Below are positions 13,701-26,600 of a DNA stretch of 64,000 bases, one piece after another (within the stretch, counting starts at the first letter, position 1; each line of letters begins with the position of its first letter). Location: assembly GCA_004026145.2 (NCBI GenBank), contig CP034988.1:12119981-12183980 (forward strand), in the 5' to 3' direction. Below the pieces are notes generated by a model. The model was not told the origin of the DNA. It was given only the letters and a program-made list of their open reading frames with translations, and did not search any database. Made by a program: the position numbers and the translations under genes. Origin of the DNA: Takifugu bimaculatus (lineage: Eukaryota; Chordata; Actinopteri; Tetraodontiformes; Tetraodontidae).

Positions 13701-16700
13701 GGACACAGATTCAAAAATCTTTTTATTTAGTTATTGACTAAGTCATAATAGAATAAAATTGTTGATATATCATCATTACATCATCACACAATGGCCCTTC
13801 ACATGATGCCGTTCTTATTTTTCCACGTACTGTGTAAATAAGCCCTTTTAAAAGGACTTGTGCTGGATTTATTATGGTACGTTCTATGTGTCGCCTGCGC
13901 GTGCAGTATGCGTAACAAAGACGACGCTCTGGTACGTCTGGGCCATACTCTGTTTATCTTTGGGCTCGACATGCACGACCAGCCTTTGCAACGCTTCAGT
14001 GACCACTTGGACAAATGTTGGTATTTGCGGGCATATTCTCTTGATTACTCTTGGGCTGGTTCATCAATTAGTCAGAGATGAAGCAGAAATTCAGTGGCAG
14101 ACTGATCACAGCTGTTGCAGTGTGTCACAACAGTTTATGGTGGCATCAGAAATGTGGGTCATAATTACACATTTGGCGAGCACTACGCATTTCTTATTTT
14201 AAAAAAATGGTCTTTTTTCCCCTCTTTAAGTGTTGGTGTCTTATTTGTGCAGCGGTGGTGATCGGCCACACTGGATCAAGGCTATCTATGACTTTCAGTC
14301 TATTACTAAAAAAAACAACAACTCCATATAATAATTTAGTTTTAGTTTTTGTTTGTTATACATTTATATTTCATTTCTTTGCAGCAATGCCTACACTTGA
14401 CACATTTCAGGCCAGCCCGAATTGCCAATTCCAACAAGTATCAAAAGAATCTTGACAGCCAGACTTTGAGTTATGCTATGTTGCAAAAATGTGTAATTAT
14501 AATTTCATCTTGAGTTCTCAGCTGGCCATGTACAGCAGGAGCTTGTTAAAAGAATAGCGTCACCTCCTGCTGCTGGACAGTTATATAAGTGCCGGAACAG
14601 TCTGGAAATCTACCTGATTGTCACTACATTGAGATCTTTTACAGGTGTAATTTCTCATTTTTAAAATGCCATTTCACAATGGGAGAAAAAAAAATTTGCT
14701 TGAAAAGAAGGTTGTAATTGTCCATTATGTTTTGTACAATATCTTTTGTTCATTTTAAATACAAGATGTGCCAAATCAAGTGGGCGTGGCAAGTGCTGTC
14801 TTTAGAAATCGACTGACTTGGTGTGTGTTTGTGTTTGTATTTCCTTCCTTTTTAAAAAAAAAATAAGGTCGCTGAAGTCACGAGTCAAGATCATGGTAGA
14901 TGGAACTCTTCTCATCTCCAGTCTCATCCCAGAGGATTCTGGGAACTACACCTGCATGCCCACCAATGGCCTGCTGATCCCACCTACAGCCTCCGCCAAC
15001 CTCACCGTGATGCGTCAGTTTCCGTCTTTTTATCCCCTTTTCTTTTTTCCTCATCATTCATAAACGCACCAGATTTCTTGGAACTAAAACATTTCTAAAG
15101 GGCACTTTTATTTATCCTATTTCAAAGAAATTAGGACATTGGTGAAGTGTGAAATCCCGATGGTTGAGCTGGCTAACACACTCATTAACTGTTAACTGTT
15201 AACTGTTGTGTTGATGAAGGTGTGTGCTGAGCGACTAGTAAACAGCCTTTTACTCATCTGTGTTCAGATCCAGCCCAAGCTCTCCAAATGCCCCCACAAA
15301 CATACCTTCCCACAGGTATGGAGGGTGTCATCACATGCCCGGCAGCCTCTCAGCCTCCATTAATCCGTGTTGATTGGACAAAAGACGGTGAACCACTGGA
15401 CCTGTCCACGGTAATCAAAACAGTACTTTGTACATACAGGGGCAGCGGCCTGGACACCCCTGGTCAAAATGAACAACGTGATCTGCAAACAGTCTAAAGC
15501 AATAGATGAAACATCTGCATTTTAAACAAGATCTTTTTTTCTTTTTTACTTTGAACCTTTACATTTTCAAGGTAAAAGAGAAATAAAAGGCCCCCCAGCA
15601 AAAGTTTGGGTTTGGAGCGGGAGACTGTGGGGCCGATGGCCAAAACCTTGTGGTTGTGCCTTTTACGGTAGTTCATCCTGACTTTTGAGGTGTGTTTAGG
15701 ATCAACATCCACCCACAGAGGCCGTCCTTTTCAACTTCAGCTTTTGATGCTGTTATATTCACTTCTAGAATTTTTTTGAATTTATTATTTCCCATCTTTT
15801 TCTTACTCCTAATCCAGAGAATCTAATCCAGGGAAACCTTCTCTTACTCACTGGCTGCATCATGCAGGACAGGTGTTCTTTTCATGAAATTCTGCACCCT
15901 TTCCTCTACAAACCTTTGCTCTTTTCAGCCAGACTTCTATGCTGACTTCTAATGCATCAGTGTTGTTAAGTTGTTCTTTTGATGCTGAATTCTGTGGCGA
16001 GGAGGCTGTGGAGGTGTTATTCTGATGACTCTTCCATAAGGACTGTTAGTGCCGGTGGTGCTGAACAGTTGAACAGCGCCACGACTCCCAACCTCCCTGA
16101 AGGTATTTTGCAGTCAACAGCGATCCTGAGTCGAAATTCGAACAGAAGTCCTCCCTGATGGGTTTCTTGGTCTTCCAGACCTTTTTCTGACCCCTGCAGT
16201 TCCTGTTAACTTCCATTTCTTAGTTAGATTCCAACTGAGGGAACAGCTACCTGAAAACACTCTGATATCTGATCTTATTCCCCCACCATGTGGGCTTCAA
16301 TCATTTTCATTTTCGGAGTGATCGGCAGCTGCTTAGGGACTCATGGCCGCTGAATACTGGAGCAAGATTAAAGGAGTCTCCGTAACGCTTTAAAGATTAC
16401 CTCACCTGGACTTAGCTAATGATGAATGTAAACAAGCCAAGGTCCTAACGGGCACCATGAGGTCTGATGCATCGGGCACAGTTCTTTTTCTTCTTTTTGT
16501 ACAAAACCAAACTACAATGCTGATATTACTTACTGGAATTTTGACCAGATTTTTTTTGGGGGGTGGGGGGGGCTGTGAACGTTCCTGCATGCAGAAGCTC
16601 AAATCTCAACCTACTTTGTTCAGTCAGACTGGCTCTCTATATTCCTGAATATTTCCCGAACTGCTTCCATTTCTCTTGACAGTTGAATACATTGTCGTTG

Positions 16701-19700
16701 TTTTTTTTAGTAAATAAACACAAGACGCCACTGACATCACTGAAGTGACAGCTTTCAGCAGCCTGTCATGCAAATGCTCTCCTGACAAACTTCCACACCT
16801 GTTTACAAAGCAGCAGAATCCTCTCACTATTGCTCTCACTATTACTTTATGTTGGCAGTTTATACGTATATTCATGTGATATAAGTACAATATTCTCATT
16901 TTCTGGTTGGATTACTGAAGGGCCACATAATCTAATTTCCAAGTGGAATCATTAGTTTGAAGGAATCTATCATTTGAACCAGCAGCGGCAAGTTTTTATT
17001 TTGAATTTTTTTTTATTGCGTGCAAAGCATCCACCCGCTTTCCCCCTCCGCCTGCTGATCCCACTTTGGCGTGAGCGATGGATATGCCAGTGAACGAGAG
17101 CGCCACAGGAACCGTGATGGATTCCCGCCGTGCCAGATAGTTTCAGGCTGTTAATTCACCAATTATTGCAGAACCGCGGTGGATGTGACGAGCCTCGCTA
17201 TCGGCTGGAACGGTGTCTCACAGCCTCGTTCAGCTGACGATAGTGGCTGTTTCAACTTCACTACACCAATGTAAATGCAAACCTTTTGTGCCATCTAAGT
17301 ATAACACCAGCGCTCCGCTGTCCCTTAATAACAGGGAAAGAAAAAGATAAAATTCAAATGTTGCTCCAAGAGATCGTGGAACTGAAGCTCCATCTGAATC
17401 CATGAAAGCGGTTAGAAAAGAGGATGTTTTAAGTGAGAATAGGCCATTGCTCACGATGCGCCTTTGATGGTTTAGATTATTCTTGCAGGATTTCTGATGA
17501 TATTAAATACTTTGTGGTTTTGTGTTTGAGTCACCGGAAATCATTTCTGTATTCCTGAGGACATGTCGCATGTCTTATCCTATTTTCTCCCATAGTATCC
17601 AGGATGGACCTTGACCTCGGCCGGATCTCTTTTAATGGCCACGGTCAATGACGACGCGTCCGGCGTGTACACCTGCACTCCCTACAACAGCTACGGGACC
17701 GCGGGTGCATCTGGACCAACGGATGTAATCCTGAAGGTTGGTGCACGCTCCCAACTGTCGCAGGGCCAGAGCTGAACATCATTTTTAAAAGCCTTGCTCG
17801 GGACATTGAAAATGCGGCGCCGTATGTGTCTGCACCTGCTGTGCATGTGTTTTAATTAGACACAACCACATCTGTCGCGGCCTATTAGAAACTTAACAGA
17901 CATGACATTTTTCTGACCTTTTCGCTTCGACGCGGAAGCCTCCTGGCGTTAATGCAAGTCAACTCAGACTCACTGCAACGGCTCCACTATTAGGGAGTTA
18001 ATTGTGGGGCTAATCCTTTTGTTATTAAGATAATCTTGTCCAAAGCTGCGGTAATCCAGTCTTAAAATCCATTGTTGGAATCGCTGCAATCTCCCTGATG
18101 CAGCTTTATTGCTCATGAAACAGGACCCCCCATCATTTAGCATCACACCGGAGACGCAGTACAGAGAGGAGACCGGTCGAAGCCTGCTCATCCCCTGTCA
18201 GGGAAAACACGAGGATCCGACCATCAAAGTTACCTGGAGCAAGGTAAATCCCTCAAAGCCGTCACTCCAACATTCCCGCTCTAATCATCAGCACGCGGCT
18301 CAGCTCAAGGACAACCTTTGTGTCGCATGTGGCTCACGTGGCTCTCGGCTAAGAAATCTATCATCTGCAAATAAAATGGATGAATCAAATAAAATAAAAT
18401 GTAAAAATCATTTAACAGCCAATACCTGCTGTGGAAGACACTCACCACCATTATATTAGGTGTCAAATGTAGTTGCTTCTTTAGTTTAAGTATCTCGGGA
18501 TCTTGTTCATGAGTGAGGGTAGGATGGAACGTGAGACAGGTGGATCGGAGCGGCGTCAGCAGTGATGCGGGCGCTTAACCGATCCGTTGTGGTGAAGAAG
18601 GAGCTGAGCCGGAAGGCAAAGCTCTCGATTTACCGGTCGATCTACGTCCCGGTCCTCACCTATGGTCATCAACGTTGGGTGATGACCGAAAGAACGAGAT
18701 TGCGGATACAAGCGGCTGAAATGAGTTTCCTCCGCAGGGCGGCCGCGCTCAGCCTTAGAGATAGGGTAAGAAGCTCGGAGTAGAGCCGCTGCTTCTCCAC
18801 AGCGAGAGGAGTCAGCTGGGGTGGCTCGGGCATCTGGCTAGGATGCCTTCCGGACGCCTCCCTTTAGAGGTGTTCCGGACATGTCCCACCGGGAGGCAGC
18901 CCCGTGGCCGGCCCAGGACTAGGTGGAGAGATTACATCTCTCGCCTGGCTTGGGAGCGGCTGGGGGCTGTCTGGGCATCCCTCCTGAAGCTGCTGCCCCC
19001 GCGAGCCGGATCCGAATAAGCGGGAGAAAACGGAACGGAACTTCTTTAGTTATTATCTGTTGTTATAGAACATGTGCATCTTTTAATGTAAATTGTGAAA
19101 ATAGATGTTGTCATTTCTTTAAGTGGTTATATGCATTAAAAAGACACGGATAAAGTGCATTAATTTACTGACATCTGTGTCATTGTTGACTAAAATGACA
19201 TTAAAGTATGTGGAAAAGTTGGTGCAGTGGAAAAGTATACACCAAAAAACTTTAGGTTTCATAAATAATTCCATTAATTTACATTTCTAAAGTGTGTTTC
19301 ATATTTCAAAGTGGTAACCAAAGAGGTTAGCTCCTGGAAAACAAATTCCTAAAGAAGCACAACTGTAAAAATGAAGACACGATCAAAAAAATGTGGGTGA
19401 AGACATGAAATGTCCTTATAAATGTCAGACACATCTAGGTGTTGGAATTTTTGAGTCGTGGGTTTCATTAATCAAATATGAGCGATGACTCAAAGTCCAG
19501 CCAGTAAAGTGTTTCAGAGTTCTTGGAACTTTGGCTGCAAATCACTGAACCCCCACTGTTTTCCCTGCATCTGGAACATTTGAGATTTCTTATTTTAGGT
19601 CCACTTGAGCTGAGGGCTTGTGAGTACAGAGGCCTCCATTTAAAAGGCTTTGTCCAACAGGTTACTTCAGTATGCCGCCCATTCCAGCCGTGCTGAACTT

Positions 19701-22700
19701 TTAAGAGCCTAATTCTGAGGAATTCTTTGTTTTGTTCTCTCCAGGTGGACCTGGTGCGGCGGACTTCATACTCCATCCTGGCCAACGGCTCCCTGCTCCT
19801 GCAGCCTCTGACCAAGGACCACCAGGGCGCCTGGGAGTGCACCATTACCAACCAAGTGGCCTGCAGTCAGAACCAGCACCAGCGTCTTTGTGCTGGGTCA
19901 GTGTCGGATAAATGCTCGCAACAGGGCGCCAGTTTAAATCCAGAGTTTTCATTTTAGATTTTATTTTCGAGCATCCGTTCTTCTAAATGCCCTTTTAGTT
20001 CAACGCATCTTTCAAAAACAAATCAAATTTTCTTTTTGCTGTGAGTCTCCATTGCACCCACCATTTGAAGCCTCTGCCTCCGATCCGCCTCCGACAGTTA
20101 AATGTAGCACATCAAGAGACGGTCTCTATACTTTGGAAGCACGGTTGAAGTGCTGGATGATTTCCATCGACTCCTCTGTGTTGCAGGAACCAGTCCCCAC
20201 GCCGCCACCTCTCTGTCCGTCTCTCCGGGGGTAAAGCAGGCCAACATATCCTGGGAGGCAGGCTTTGATGGAGGATCAGCGCAAACATTTTCAGTTTGGT
20301 GGGTGTAAAGCCTCCCACTTTCTCCTTCGGCTGTAACCATGGCAGCCATTGACAGAGCCTGTATTATTGTATTGATCTGGAGGAGAAGAATTCATTTATC
20401 TGTTATCACTTCTTGGCAACTGCAGGGGAACATGCTATTGCTTTCATAATGCAGAGGCCACGTTTGCAACATGACAGAAGGTTGCAGGAAAAATGTGGGC
20501 CAGTACGACCAGTTCAGAGAGTGAAGGCGATGTACAAAGTGCACGTATTGTTTATCTTAATGGCTGTGTAACCTGAAAGTGCAGGAGGAGACGGCGGCAT
20601 GATGAGCTATCTTAATCCCTGAGAGGGTAACTTGATCTCTGCCTGCTGCAACGAGCAGCATGCAAATGGGTATATATAACATTAAAATGGAGGTCTAACT
20701 ACATCAGCCAGTCATCCTTTTAAATGAGCCCTTTCCTTGACTGGCTGGTTGGATAGAATCTTGGATTAAGGAGGGGAATTATGAGGAATAATCCCTACTC
20801 TGAGCTACGACAACAGATCAATTTAGCTTTTTATCTACACAAGTCTGAACTTTAACAGGATAAATTGTGAATCCTTTAACTCCTACAATCTATTCTCCTT
20901 TGCCCCAGAGATACTGTATAAACAGGACCTTTGTGCCAAATCCATAATCAAACACAAATAAAGATGTGAAATGATGTAAACACAACAGTAAAAAGGTTAC
21001 GGTGTGACAAAACATCTGCATCTCTGTACCAGTTAAACCCAATGGAAACAGCAGTTAAATTAAAATCTAATAATAAAAACCATAAATAATACTACCAAAA
21101 CTTTGTGTGAAAGCACAGGACTGATCTGAGAAGAACAAATATTGATCAAATGCCATAAGAATCTGTCTTTTCTTCTCATTTATCTGTTTTTTTTTTATTA
21201 TTTATCTCCACTGAGATTCACCTGCTGGAAGCATTTAAAAGAGCAAATGTTCAAAACAAATGTTCTCAAATCTGAATCATCAGGCTTAAATGTTTTCTAC
21301 TCCTGCGTCACGCTCAACAACCATCATCATCTTCAGCACAAAAAAATCATACTGCCCTAAAAACTGAGCTCTAATTAAATGAATGTTGATGTGTTGATGT
21401 GTGCAATGCTTGTTCGGTTTTTCTCACACGAGAGCCAAACCTGTCAGAGCAAACCTTTAAAAACAGCCCCTGATCATCACACTTCCATTAATAGTTTTTA
21501 AGGTTCGCATATCAGCAAGCAAAGAGGTGCCGGTTTAGCCTTGGGTCATGTAATTTGTTCTTTATTAAGCAGGCAGAGATCCCCAGCTCCACTTGAAACA
21601 TGGAAATCGCTCTAATTGGCGGCGCGAGCTCTCAGCGCGATTGCAGTCATACATCAGCGGCGTCTCTGCCTCAAATTCTGCAACTGATGGAGAGCATGAA
21701 TAATTAATGAAACCTACTTTTCTGTCATGTTCCATAAAACCAGACTCGGTGTTTCCCGCCCCGGCTTTTGTTCTCACGTCTTCTCTCTGCCTCTCTCTCT
21801 CCAGGGTGAAGAAGATTTCAGCGAGCGATAATGATGGGAAGCAGGGCTGGTTCTCTGTGTCTGTGCCCCCCAAGGCTGGCACCAAGATGCACGTGGCAAA
21901 TCTGTCCTCCAACACAGGCTACCAGTTCAGCATCCTGTCGCAGAATAAGATGGGCACGGGACCTTTTAGCGAGATCGTCACCGCTCGGACCTTGGGTCAG
22001 TCCTCCCGCTTCAGAGATTGCTTCTCTTAACTCTTTTAGTTGTCTGAGCAGAACCTTAACAACTTGGATGTAAATGTTAGAAGGCTGAGACAGATAAAAT
22101 GCCTGTGGTGTGAAAAATGAGTGCAACTTTTGCTCGGTGGATAAAAACCGAGGGTTGGCTCCGCAGAAGAAGGGGTTCATTATAACTGGGAGAGTATAAA
22201 AAGGCTTAAAAACAACATGCTGGTGGCTAATTTGCTTCTATGAATGTCACTTTTCTGGTTAGAGTTTCTGACACCAAGTGCTGTCTCTCCTCATCGAGAC
22301 CAATGCCGGCGCTCAAAAAAATAGAAATTGCCCAATTAGGCAGAAAATAATCTTCGCTGAGGACCATTTATTGTTCAAAGGCACTTTGAATAATAGCCCA
22401 GTTCTCCTGTATGATCTGCATGCGTGGAAAGTGTAGGAGTCCTCCCGACCAGGCACATCATTGATAAAAGAAATGCTAATTACCAAATTTAGACCCTTTA
22501 CCTTCACTACTGTGAATGGGTCTTTCTTGCGTTGTCAAAAGAACATTTCTATCCAATTTCCACACTGCTTATTTTGTTCTCTTTAGCTGGACGGACATTA
22601 CACTTATTTTTGTTTAGCCTTCTGCAAAGCTTGCCTGCAGGAAAGGATTTGTTCTTCACTGTGATTACAAGTCTGTCACATTGTGGAAAATCTTACAAGG

Positions 22701-23651
22701 TTAATGGTTTTTTCCCCCCACCCTGCTGTAAATAGTTTATCCTTCCCAGCAGCAAGTAGACATCTTCAAGACGTCCAGCTCACAAAGCGCCTTTGAAGAT
22801 GAAACCTGCTGCTGGAATCTTTTTCCAAGGCTTGTCGGAAGAATCAGGGCAGCAGGGCTTTTTGGTTCTAACTAGATCCTCTCTTCAGATAACTCCAAAA
22901 GAAACGTCTCATAATGACATTTTTAAAATTTAACGTTCAAGCTGAGACTTTATTGTTGGACTCCACTGTTGGAGTAAACATCATCAAGTTGCTAATCAAA
23001 CTTGCATGTTGCAGATTTGGAACCCCAGAGCTACTCCAACCAATCACTCTCAAAAGACTGGACGTCTGCGAGCTGATTTTTTCAACCCCACGTCTGACTG
23101 TCTGGAGGTCTTTTTCTTATTCCCTCTGCTTCAGGATCTCCACTGAGGAGAGGCAGACTGAAGCCCCCGGCGTCTCTATCAGCTAATCAGAGCTCGGCAG
23201 GCATTATTCTGCAGTGGTCGCTTCCCGAAGTGCAGAACCCTCAGGTTACCGCCTTTGTTCTCCAGTCCCGCACCGAACAAGGGGAGTGGTTCAATCTGGA
23301 CGAGAACATCGGCGCCAACAGGAGTGAGATAGTGGTTCCAGGTCTGCACAAGGTACAGAGCCATGCACAATGCCCCCTCTGAGACTAATCAGTCCACGCA
23401 CACAACACTGTGGAGATTTTTATCTAGGCTAGCTTTCACTCCCCGGGTCTCTCAATGATGCACACCTACCTCGCAGCCAGCCACTTTTCCGTCATCTTTC
23501 AATCCGCACTCTGTGCCCTGGCTTTGCGTCTTCCTCCGCACATTGTTTTGGTTTTTAGTATCCAGGCCTTCACAGATTCAAATGAACTTCATTAGCATTG
23601 CAAGCAGAGGCCCGTGTTGACAAAGTGTGGTTTCATCCTCTGTCCTCTCTG

Positions 23652-23688
<37 letters not shown>

Positions 23689-26600
23689 TGTGTGTCTCAG
23701 GACCGCGCATACGAGCTGCGGCTGCTCTCTCGTTGTGGGGAGTTGCTGAGCGAGCCCAGTCCATCAGTCAATGTCTCCACCATTGGTAGGTGTCTGAGAA
23801 CAACCTTAACCCCTCACCCCACCCTTCCCATCCTCCTCCAGCAGTCTCCTTTTCCAAACCCTATTCCCATTCTTCATTTTCCAGTTCCAACACTGGAGCC
23901 AAATTAGAGCGATGCCTCGGGGAATTCTGCCCATTACAAGCTCAAGTGATAGAAAATGGCTTCACTAATAACTTTAAAGAGTTAGCAACAGAACTTTTAT
24001 TGGTCTTTTCTGATTCTAATGTGCAAGTGTGAAATGAATTTTTCATTAGATTAGAAATACAGAGATATCAAAGGAGTGGATCTGGTATCCCAGTGGTATC
24101 ACCAGGGTTACGATGCTGTTCAATCATCTGCTTATAATATCAGTCTGGAGAAATTTACGGTTTGCTGATAGTCATCATCAGTGATTACATCCATTTCACA
24201 GTTATACTAGGCCAACCTCATGGTTCCAGATCTTTGTGTGATATGCAGAGATTATTTTAACAGCCTAAAATAAAGCAAAATTACTTTTAAAGTTGTTTCC
24301 ACTACTTCCGCCTAGTAAGTTCTGCTGACTTTAAAAAAAACAACTGTTCCAATGATGTCACAGGGATGGACAGCTACCCGGTCTCGTCCCAGCTGCTGGA
24401 GAACGTCCCAGAGCCATTGATGGCCGGTGTCCTGGGCGGGGTTGGCTTCATGGGCCTGGCCCTGGCTCTGCTGCTGGGGAGCGCCTGGGTCGTCAGGCGC
24501 AAGATGGGCCGACGCTGCAAACAGGAGGAAGACGGTAACCCCCTCCTCGCTCTAGGGAATCAGCAGACACTCACTTTGATGAACTGCATCATGAATATAA
24601 CAATTTATTCAATAAAATATTGAAGGCACTTTTACTCCATTATATAAATCATGCTACCCCCCTGCATGGTTCTGCTGCTCCTCTGTTCTCCCGCTCATCC
24701 ATTCAGTTGTTAAAGTTATTGATGTCATTTACATTACTCGCTAATTAGGGTAATTTCTCATTAGTGGTTGATAAATGGAAGTGTAATTAACTTTTTGGAC
24801 AAGCCTGTGCATCCCTTGCCCTTTAATGGACTCCTATTAGGGGGGGGGGATTGTTCTTGCTTCCTCTCAGTGTGGTTGTATCCTAATGAGTCAAATGCCA
24901 TCTCGTCCCTCTTCCTTCCCTCCAGAACCCCCTCCTGCCATCTATAAACGCTCCCCATCGATGTGAGTACCCCTTTTTCATTCCTTAATTCCTCCCATTG
25001 CCCTTTCCTTCTGCAAACGTAAATGCCCCGAAAATGCCAGCACCTCAGCCGTCTTCTTCATCAAAACCGATTGACCCTCTCTCCGCTGCTATTCTGGTCT
25101 GTCTGACTAAAGTGTCTTTCCTCCCTTCCTCTCACACAAACCGTTATTCTCACTCTTTTCTGTTTATTTTTTAATTCTTTTATTCACCCGCCTCGTCCTC
25201 TTTTACCCCGTCTGTCACAGAAAGACTTCAGGCAGCGGCAGTCCAGACAGTGTGTTAAAGAAAAGCCTCCTGCCACCCAGCAGCCTCTGCCCCACCACTT
25301 CCTCTAGCACCTCCTCCCCGTCCTCCTCGCAGGCAGACTGCTCCTCCTTAGGCAGTGAGAACCATCACTGGATGAAGCACCTCTCCACCAGCAAGAGTTG
25401 TCTCAGCAAGGCGACCTCATATCCCCGTTTCTTCTTCAATCGAGCTGATCTCTCGGGGCTCAGATGGACGCTTTCTGATCCCGCCGTATAAAAATGACAC
25501 ACCGGGTCCTTGGAGCAAAAAACATTGCGACCAGCTCGAGGGAGTTCGAAGGTCTGTGTCGCTAGCGGTCGGAGAGGTTGGAGAAAAAAGAGCCCCCCTT
25601 TGTGCTTTCTGTTGAACTCCCACCTTGCGATCTGACCGAGGCGCTTCCCTCTAGCCAGTTTTGTAGCACGGCTCAGCACCTGCCCCACCGTGAACCGTTC
25701 GGTACGGAGTCAAACGCAGGCGATGACCGCTTCCCTGACCTCAGCAGTGTGTGTTCAAACGGCAGTTTGGCCACATTTCCAGCTAAAGATAGAAAACACA
25801 CTCTTACTTTTCCAGTTCTCCCACATATCAGGCGCGGCCTCGGGCAGCCAGCTACGAACGCCAGCGCGCTGGTTCTGCAAATGGAGCACGAGCGTGAGAA
25901 AGGGAATCTCAATCACTGCCTGAAACTGGCTCAGGAGAGGGAGGAGCTGGAGAAGGAGCTAAAGAGGTACACTTTGGAAAGAAGCTCTACAAGGCAGCAG
26001 CATTTAGGTGGAGAAAGACAGGGGAGACGGGATTCTGAGAACCTGTGGGAATATAGGAGCAGGACCCTTCCTCACAGATACCCCCAGGGCAACAAGCAGC
26101 GCTCTGCCCTATCGTCAAGCAATTTTTCAACACCTTCCTTAGGCTGGGAAGCTCCTGCATCGAACTTAAGCTGTGCAAATATGTCTTTGAGTCCTGCTAT
26201 GTCTTCTGACACAGAGCGGCAGCTTCACTGCGGGGAGGGAGGTGGGAAATCCATAGACAGATGGACTCTCCCATATCAGCCCTCAAAGAAACACAAAAAG
26301 GAAGTGGCGGGACCGAAGGGCTGTGATGGGTCACCAGAGAGCAGTCCCAGTCATTGTAGCATTTCAACTTTGTCTTTCCATAGCAACAGATATACTGAAA
26401 GATCGAATTCAGCTCTCAGTGCAGTTGCTCACGCTTCAGGAGTGAAAGAGCTTTTTCCAAGTGCTTCTGATGAAAAGGTCAGTGTGGAAATGAGTGTGGA
26501 TGAGCCACAGTTGGAGGAAAGTATAGTAATACCTTCCAGGTTAATGCTGCACCACAGGATCGCCTCTCATCTGCAGCATGGCCATTCACCAGCTAGTGGA

